Origin: Clostridiales bacterium
Lineage (GTDB): Bacteria; Bacillota; Clostridia; Oscillospirales; Acutalibacteraceae
NCBI GenBank assembly: GCA_019416455.1
Contig: DXXG01000017.1
Location: forward strand, 1-36,750
DNA length: 36,750 nucleotides
Direction: 5' to 3'
How positions within the stretch are numbered: the first letter of the stretch is position 1; every line of letters begins with the position of its first letter. Below are positions 32,610 to 36,750 of this stretch, piece by piece. Made by a program: the position numbers and the translations under genes. The notes beneath the pieces are model-generated. The model was given only the letters and a program-made list of their open reading frames with translations. It searched no databases and had not been told where the DNA came from.

Positions 32610-33163
32610 TCTATTTGGAGATTTTTCTGACCTTCTTCAAGATCGGCGCGTTTACTTTTGGAGGAGGCTATGCCATGCTTCCCCTGATCCAGCAGGAAGT
32701 CCTTGCTCATCGCTGGATGAATATGGAACAGCTGGTGAATTTCGTTGCCGTCAGCGAAAGCACTCCAGGCCCCCTGGCCGTCAATCTTTCCACCTATGTG
32801 GGCACTGAGACCGCCGGACTTCTTGGTGCTGTCTGTGCCACCTTAGGCGTGGTACTGCCCTCCTTCTTGATCATCCTGCTGGTGGCGAAATTCTACCAAG
32901 CCTTCCAGGAAAACAAGATCATCAAAGGGTGCATGAATGGTCTGCGTCCCACTGTGGTGGGAATGATCGCCGCTTCCCTGCTCTCCGTGATGGGATCCGC
33001 TTTCCCCCTCTCCGCCGGATGGATCCAGTGGATCGCCGCCGCTGTCCTTCTGGCAGCTATCATCATCGCCCACTGGAAGAAAGTTCACCCTATTTTGCTC
33101 ATCGTTTGCTCTGCCGTGATAGGGATCGCTGCCGGGTACGCCGGTCTGCTGCCGGGCGCGTGA
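32606..33163 (+). CDS. chrA: Chromate transporter (short-chain ChrA, second subunit)
   Basis: A 185-residue homologue of the preceding protein, with the same motifs (FTFGGGYAMLPLI, VSESTPGPLAVNLSTYVG) and the same helix pattern. It starts at a GTG that overlaps the upstream stop codon (GTGA), implying coupled translation and equimolar subunits. The two proteins are clearly related but diverged, so the pair is an old duplication rather than a broken long ChrA. Confidence 0.88.
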   Translation: MIYLEIFLTFFKIGAFTFGGGYAMLPLIQQEVLAHRWMNMEQLVNFVAVSESTPGPLAVNLSTYVGTETAGLLGAVCATLGVVLPSFLIILLVAKFYQAFQENKIIKGCMNGLRPTVVGMIAASLLSVMGSAFPLSAGWIQWIAAAVLLAAIIIAHWKKVHPILLIVCSAVIGIAAGYAGLLPGA

Positions 33164-33207
33164 CTTTCTCCCTATAAAAAGCCCCGCTTGAAACTAAACC
33201 ACAACAC

Positions 33208-33243
33208 AAAGAGAGGCCGCCTTTTAAAAAGCAGCCTCTCTTT
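33208..33243. terminator. Bidirectional terminator between chrA and the sulfatase
   Basis: A 10-bp stem (AAAGAGAGGC / GCCTCTCTTT) with a partly self-paired loop lies between two convergent genes, with T runs in both directions. Confidence 0.85.
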
Positions 33244-33272
33244 TCTACGTTACCGACGGGCAGATTTTATGC

Positions 33273-34751
33273 TCATTTTCCAGCTGTCAGCCCCAGCCGG
33301 ATGAACTGCTCGTCCGGACTGTCGTGCGCCGCAAGCATCTCACAAAGTGCCAGGCACATTTTTTCTTCCACAGCGGGATCCTGCAAGGGATGAAGCTGAC
33401 CAGGGTCAGAAACCATATCGAACAGCAGCGTATCTTTTGTAAATTCGATATCATCTGTTTCCACCGGCATCCGATATACCGGATACTGAGTATATTTCAG
33501 GAATCTGCCCATTTCCAGTTTTTCCGGACAGTTTCTTCCCAGATACCGCCATAGGCTGGAACAAATGGACATATACGCGTACAGAGGCTGATTCCCCTGA
33601 GGCACGCCGCTTCGGAAATAGGTATACCGCCCATCTGTGATATTCACCGGCATCCCAAACCACCCGTAAATGGCATAATCACGAATCTTCTCTTGAGAAC
33701 CGCTTAACAAGGGGATCCAAGATTTGCCGTGGAGGGCCGGGGCGTTTTCCACCCTCTTTTCGCACTGGAAATACTCCAGCAAAGTGGGCATGATGTCGAT
33801 GTTCTGCGTCAGCGCTGAAATCCTCCGTCCCGCACAGGGCAGATGGGGGTGATACACCATCAAGGGAATATGCGCCATCTCATTGTAGGCGTGGGTACGG
33901 TTTTTCCCTATGAAATTGTGTTCCCCTAACAGATGACCATGGTCAGAAGTCAAGATCACCATGGTATCCTTCCAAGCGTCTTGGGCGTCCAACTCATCCA
34001 GCAGCTTCCCAAGCCAGCGGTCCGTCATGGAAAGCGTAGCGCAGTAACAATTTTTCAGATGGTCTATGGCCTCGGGCGTCTCGTCCTTTACGGTGTTATA
34101 CCCCGGCCAATCAAAATGGGGGCCCTGATAATCGTCCGGATACATAGACTGAAATTCTTCCGTTGTGTCAAAGGGCTCATGGGGATCGAAAGACTCCACC
34201 ATCAAAAAGTAATTGTCCGCATCCCTGTTGTTTTGCAGAAAATCCACTGCGCTGGCAAAGGTTTTGGGAGATGGGAAATCCGCATCGGTGTGGAACGCTG
34301 TCCGGTTCAGGCAATACTGGGGATTGACCTTTCCATAATGAGGCTCGGGTGTAGATGGCCGGTTGACCCGGGAGATCCAGCAGTCCATCTCCTGACCGCG
34401 GATGATATCCCAGCAATCAAACTGCTGAAGGTATCCTTCCCCACCCAGCTCTACATAATGGGTATGGTCGGTACTGATATGGGAATAGATCCCGTTCATC
34501 CGCAGCGTTTCCTGCAAGGTCACATCGTATGGTTCGATACCACCCCATCCTCTTTCAAGGAAATTAAGCCGCCCGGTATACATGTCCCTCCGTGCCGGCA
34601 TACAAGGCGCCGACCCGATAAAATGACTGTCAAAAACAGCGCACCTTTTTGCCAACCGGTCAATATTGGGGGTCTCTGCCTTTGCTTCTGGATTGTAGAG
34701 CTTGAGCATATGCCGATTGAGCGTATCCATCAAAATGACGATTGCTTTCAT
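33273..34751 (-). CDS. Cys-type sulfatase (S1 family)
   Basis: A 492-residue sulfate ester hydrolase. The maturation motif C50-M-P-A-R54 (SAPCMPARRDMYTGR) marks a Cys-type enzyme whose cysteine must be oxidised to formylglycine. Metal-site regions are visible as VILMDTLN (D9) near the start and TSDHGHLLGEHN in the middle. The ATG at 34751 follows AGAGGTGG; an in-frame ATG six codons earlier is less well placed. No signal peptide is visible, so it appears cytoplasmic. It is divergent from a radical SAM maturase, which is evidently its activating partner. Substrate unknown; sulfated glycans or glycosides fit the neighbourhood. Confidence 0.9.
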   Translation of the reverse strand: MKAIVILMDTLNRHMLKLYNPEAKAETPNIDRLAKRCAVFDSHFIGSAPCMPARRDMYTGRLNFLERGWGGIEPYDVTLQETLRMNGIYSHISTDHTHYVELGGEGYLQQFDCWDIIRGQEMDCWISRVNRPSTPEPHYGKVNPQYCLNRTAFHTDADFPSPKTFASAVDFLQNNRDADNYFLMVESFDPHEPFDTTEEFQSMYPDDYQGPHFDWPGYNTVKDETPEAIDHLKNCYCATLSMTDRWLGKLLDELDAQDAWKDTMVILTSDHGHLLGEHNFIGKNRTHAYNEMAHIPLMVYHPHLPCAGRRISALTQNIDIMPTLLEYFQCEKRVENAPALHGKSWIPLLSGSQEKIRDYAIYGWFGMPVNITDGRYTYFRSGVPQGNQPLYAYMSICSSLWRYLGRNCPEKLEMGRFLKYTQYPVYRMPVETDDIEFTKDTLLFDMVSDPGQLHPLQDPAVEEKMCLALCEMLAAHDSPDEQFIRLGLTAGK

Positions 34752-34828
34752 GTTTCCACCTCTTCGCATTGATGTGGACAGACAACAGGGCGCCTAAGCT
34801 TGTACCGTGTCCACAAAATTCCTTCCTC

Positions 34829-34857
34829 ATTGTAATCTACACTGGGTAAAAAAACAA
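34829..34857 (-). promoter_or_regulatory. Promoter of the sulfatase gene
   Basis: Minus-strand TTGTTT, 17 bases, TACAAT. In the leader an 8-bp inverted repeat TGTGGACA/TGTCCACA (34773-34780 and 34808-34815) could form a long-looped hairpin. Confidence 0.6.
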
Positions 34858-34894
34858 GCCGGGATAAACTTTATTTTACAAATATACTGTTCTA

Positions 34895-34910
34895 TTACAA
34901 TCCATTGTAA
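34895..34910. promoter_or_regulatory. Palindrome between divergent sulfatase and maturase promoters
   Basis: A perfect dyad TTACAAT-CC-ATTGTAA sits midway between the two promoters. A third ATTGTAA half-site overlaps the -10 of the sulfatase promoter (34829-34835). This is a candidate operator for coordinated control; the regulator is not identified. Confidence 0.5.
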
Positions 34911-34939
34911 AGCCAACGCCCGCAGCTTGTGGGAAACAC

Positions 34940-34968
34940 TTGAACCATTGGGAGAAGTGTGTTACACT
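34940..34968 (+). promoter_or_regulatory. Promoter of the sulfatase maturase gene
   Basis: TTGAAC, 17 bases, TACACT, about 80 bases upstream of the start codon. Confidence 0.55.
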
Positions 34969-35049
34969 TTCCTAAAATTCCCGTTCAGAAACTAGGACAG
35001 AATCCTTCAAATTTTGCATGATCGTCATCACCGTTCAGGAGGAGAGCAT

Positions 35050-36165
35050 ATGCATCCCATCAGCGTCATGATAAAACCCGCCAGCTCCAGCTGTAATCTG
35101 CAATGCAAATACTGCTTTTACGCCGACGAGGCTTCCCTTCGAGAGATCCCCAATTATGGAATCATGGATCCTCGGGTGTTGGAAAAGGCTGTCGCCCTAT
35201 TTATGGGGTCCGCCAGAGGAAGTTGTTCTTTCGCGTTCCAAGGTGGTGAACCCACGCTGGCTGGCCTGGACTTCTTCCGGCAGGTGGTAGCTCTCCAAAA
35301 GAAATATGCCCGCCCAGGTCTGACAGTGACGAACGCCTTGCAGACTAACGGGATGGTGCTGGATGAGGAATGGTGCCGTTTTCTCGCCGAACATCATTTC
35401 TTAGTGGGGCTGTCCCTGGACGGCATCAAGGACACCCATGACCGTTATCGTCTATGCCGCGACGGGAAAGGCAGTTACGCCTCGGTTCTGAGGGCTGCAC
35501 AGCTGATGAATACTCATCATGTGGACTTTAACATCTTAACGGTGGTCACGGCCCAACTGGCCCGGAATATCACCAAAGTTTACGGATTTTACAAAAAGAA
35601 CGGCTGGCTGTATCAGCAGTATATCCCCTGTATGGACTCTCTGGAAGAGGAGCGGGGCGGGAATGAATACTCTCTCGAACCCAAAGCCTATGGGGAATTT
35701 CTCAAAAAACTGTTTGACCTATGGTATCACGATTTCAGCCAGGGATTAATGGTATCCATCCGCTATTTTGACAATCTTCTGCAAATCCTTCAAGGTCTGC
35801 CCCCGGAAAACTGCGCAATGATGGGCCACTGCAACGTTTATTACTTGGTGGAAGCGGACGGCAGCGTTTTCCCCTGCGATTTCTACGCCCTTGACCCGTA
35901 CCGTCTGGGTAACCTGAACACAGACACGGTGGAACAAATGGACACGCAGCGGCACGCGATCCGTTTTGTGGAGGAATCTCTTGAAAAGACCGAACAGTGC
36001 CGAAACTGCCAGTGGTATTTCCTCTGCCGCGGCGGCTGCCGCAGGGACTATACCGCAGGAGACCAACCTCATAACTACTACTGCGAAAGCTACCAAATGT
36101 TTTTTGAGTACGCCTATCCTAGACTCAAACAAGCATCCTCTATACTATCCCGGTACCTTCGATAA
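35050..36165 (+). CDS. Anaerobic sulfatase-maturating enzyme (radical SAM, SPASM)
   Basis: A 371-residue radical SAM enzyme that oxidises the active-site Cys (or Ser) of sulfatases to formylglycine in the cytoplasm without oxygen. The SAM-cluster motif is C15-x3-C19-x2-C22 (SSSCNLQCKYCFY), with GGEPTLAG following. The C-terminal SPASM region supplies cysteines for auxiliary clusters: ENCAMMGHCN, SVFPCDFYALD, EQCRNCQWYFLCRGGC and YYCES. Length matches known anSMEs. The ATG at 35050 follows GGAGGAGAG; an upstream in-frame start lacks a site. Divergent pairing with a Cys-type sulfatase makes the assignment secure. A peptide-modifying SPASM enzyme is a remote alternative. Confidence 0.93.
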   Translation: MHPISVMIKPASSSCNLQCKYCFYADEASLREIPNYGIMDPRVLEKAVALFMGSARGSCSFAFQGGEPTLAGLDFFRQVVALQKKYARPGLTVTNALQTNGMVLDEEWCRFLAEHHFLVGLSLDGIKDTHDRYRLCRDGKGSYASVLRAAQLMNTHHVDFNILTVVTAQLARNITKVYGFYKKNGWLYQQYIPCMDSLEEERGGNEYSLEPKAYGEFLKKLFDLWYHDFSQGLMVSIRYFDNLLQILQGLPPENCAMMGHCNVYYLVEADGSVFPCDFYALDPYRLGNLNTDTVEQMDTQRHAIRFVEESLEKTEQCRNCQWYFLCRGGCRRDYTAGDQPHNYYCESYQMFFEYAYPRLKQASSILSRYLR

Positions 36166-36242
36166 CCAACCCTCTTGCCCACAACTCTGGAATGGGTTGA
36201 CCATGGTAAAAATCAAACCTGTAATGGATATAAACATAAAAA

Positions 36243-36272
36243 AGAGCGGCCTCTCAGCAGAGAAGCCGCTCT
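36243..36272 (-). terminator. Terminator after the 39-residue gene (also downstream of the maturase)
   Basis: AGAGCGGC/GCCGCTCT stem with inner CTCT/AGAG pairing. On the minus strand it is followed by TTTTTT, a strong terminator 14 bases past the small gene's stop. On the plus strand it may also stop maturase transcripts. Confidence 0.85.
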
Positions 36273-36285
36273 CATTATATCCACT

Positions 36286-36405
36286 TTAGTCAATGGGTTT
36301 CATGGTAGGGAACACCCCTCCGGTCTCTTCATCCGGTCTCATCACGGCCTGACGTGTTGAAAAAGCACCATTTTTACGAGGTTTTTCTAACTTTTTGGAT
36401 TCCAT
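36286..36405 (-). CDS. Small 39-residue protein of unknown function
   Basis: An open frame starting at an ATG preceded by AGGAGG at 7 bases and ending just before a strong terminator on the same strand, which together suggest a real small gene. The peptide begins MESKKLEKPRKNG (basic) and ends GGVFPTMKPID. It has no Cys, no hydrophobic stretch and no signal. I do not recognise it. A regulatory or toxin-like peptide, or a precursor peptide for modification, is possible but unsupported. A longer in-frame version from a TTG at 36477 has no ribosome binding site. Its upstream region contains repeats described separately. Confidence 0.55.
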   Translation of the reverse strand: MESKKLEKPRKNGAFSTRQAVMRPDEETGGVFPTMKPID

Positions 36406-36439
36406 AGGATGTCCTCCTGTGCCGTCTGGTTCGGGGCAA

Positions 36440-36509
36440 AAGTTGTAAAAAAGTTGTAGAAAGTTGTATTGGCACAAAATCGGCTCAATATCGACTTCAA
36501 ATTGGCACA
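36440..36509. repeat. Short direct repeats upstream of the small gene
   Basis: AAGTTGTA occurs three times (36440-36447, 36451-36458, 36461-36468), 10-11 bases or one helical turn apart. TTGGCACA occurs twice (36469-36476, 36502-36509). They resemble a cooperative protein-binding site or short iterons; on the minus strand they lie in the likely promoter/leader of the 39-residue gene. Confidence 0.7.
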
Positions 36510-36569
36510 GTAAATGGCTACATTGTTTTCAAAGACGCCATTGTAAAATTGCCCCATTTGCAGTAAAGC

Positions 36570-36611
36570 CTGTATGAGTCCCGCGCAGGATTATCTTGCG
36601 GATTCATACAG
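36570..36611 (+). other. Hairpin in the intergenic leader
   Basis: CTGTATGA (36570-36577) pairs with TCATACAG (36604-36611), with an inner CGCAGG/CTTGCG stem. No T run follows, so it is not a simple terminator. It could be an operator or the end of a mobile element. Confidence 0.55.
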
Positions 36612-36661
36612 AAACAAGTATAGCATAAGCCTCAAAGATATTCAAGTCAACGGTTTTTTCG

Positions 36662-36690
36662 TTGGCGAACTCAATTTCATACCTTATATA
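36662..36690 (+). promoter_or_regulatory. Promoter of the partial gene at the right edge
   Basis: TTGGCG, 17 bases, TATATA, just 16 bases before the start codon, so the transcript would have a very short leader. Confidence 0.5.
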
Positions 36691-36706
36691 TAAAAAGGAG
36701 AAAGCC

Positions 36707-36750
36707 ATGCCAACCTATCAATTACAAATTAAACAGGTGGTGGACTATCC
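36707..36750 (+). CDS. Start of an unidentified protein, cut by the window edge
   Basis: An ATG follows AAGGAG at 6 bases and opens a frame to the window end, beginning MPTYQLQIKQVVDYP. Only 14-15 residues are visible. The start faintly recalls hypothetical proteins carried by integrative elements of gut Clostridia, but this cannot be tested from so short a piece. The AT-rich, repeat-containing upstream region would fit the edge of such an element. Confidence 0.5.
   Translation, partial: MPTYQLQIKQVVDY

Noticed and set aside
35050..36405. A RiPP biosynthetic pair made of the SPASM enzyme and the 39-residue peptide
   Set aside because: The enzyme is convincingly a sulfatase maturase paired with a Cys-type sulfatase. 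The peptide is on the opposite strand, separately terminated and has no Cys; adjacency alone is not enough.
36469..36520. TTGGCACA copies as sigma-54 (-24/-12) promoters
   Set aside because: Neither copy is followed at the required spacing by a TTGC-type -12 element.
1..36750. CRISPR arrays, insertion sequences, rRNA and riboswitches
   Set aside because: I saw no regularly spaced repeats with spacers, no transposase, no rRNA or tRNA sequence, and no conserved riboswitch core that I could recognise.

Overview
This 36.75 kb window looks like chromosomal DNA from an anaerobic gut-type Firmicute of class Clostridia, probably Oscillospirales. That placement is inferred from strong AGGAGG ribosome binding sites, Firmicutes-type UxuA/UxuB, YesN/YesM-type signalling, an anaerobic sulfatase maturase and many plant-glycan enzymes. 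I saw no rRNA, tRNA, CRISPR array or insertion sequence. Position 1 starts inside a perfect 120-bp palindrome, which may be a contig-end artefact.

Layout. 1-1.7 kb: palindrome, then glmM (cell-wall precursor synthesis) on the minus strand. 1.9-7.9 kb: a minus-strand hexuronate operon (uxuA, two Gfo/Idh/MocA oxidoreductases, uxuB) preceded by an AraC-type regulator. 8.0-9.3 kb: a secreted coiled-coil M23 peptidase. 9.6-11.6 kb: a MerR regulator and a diaminopentanoate-dehydrogenase-like gene whose promoter has the 19-bp spacer typical of MerR control. 11.9-15.8 kb: a three-gene sensor (AraC-type response regulator, YesM-type kinase, sugar-binding lipoprotein) with overlapping genes. 16.0-20.7 kb: an Mgl-type galactose/glucose ABC transporter. 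21.0-31.1 kb: glycoside hydrolases (GH106-like, GH78, GH2, GH127-like) with another AraC regulator. 31.1-33.2 kb: a LysR regulator and a two-gene chromate transporter. 33.3-36.2 kb: a Cys-type sulfatase divergent from its radical SAM maturase. 36.2-36.75 kb: a 39-residue small gene, a repeat-rich intergenic region and the start of an unidentified gene.

Most striking observation: the Mgl-type substrate-binding protein (16004-17344) appears to be a natural circular permutant. The segment that begins ordinary galactose-binding proteins (the D-N-F ligand motif and the first Rossmann-like units) lies at its C-terminus, and the protein starts, after a lipoprotein signal and a Ser/Thr-rich linker, at the motif that normally lies near residue 85-95. 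Its partner permease carries an additional N-terminal domain of about 220 residues, charged and probably coiled-coil, absent from ordinary MglC. Together with the upstream three-component sensor this makes an unusual, possibly undescribed, variant of a sugar uptake system.

How the genes work together (inference): imported plant-derived or host-derived oligosaccharides are trimmed in the cytoplasm, because none of the glycosidases nor the sulfatase has a visible signal peptide. Released uronates would enter the UxuA/UxuB route. Monosaccharides would be taken up by the Mgl system under control of the three-component sensor. Separate local regulators (two AraC, one MerR, one LysR, one YesN) sit beside the genes they probably control, and direct-repeat or dyad sites are visible at several of these promoters.
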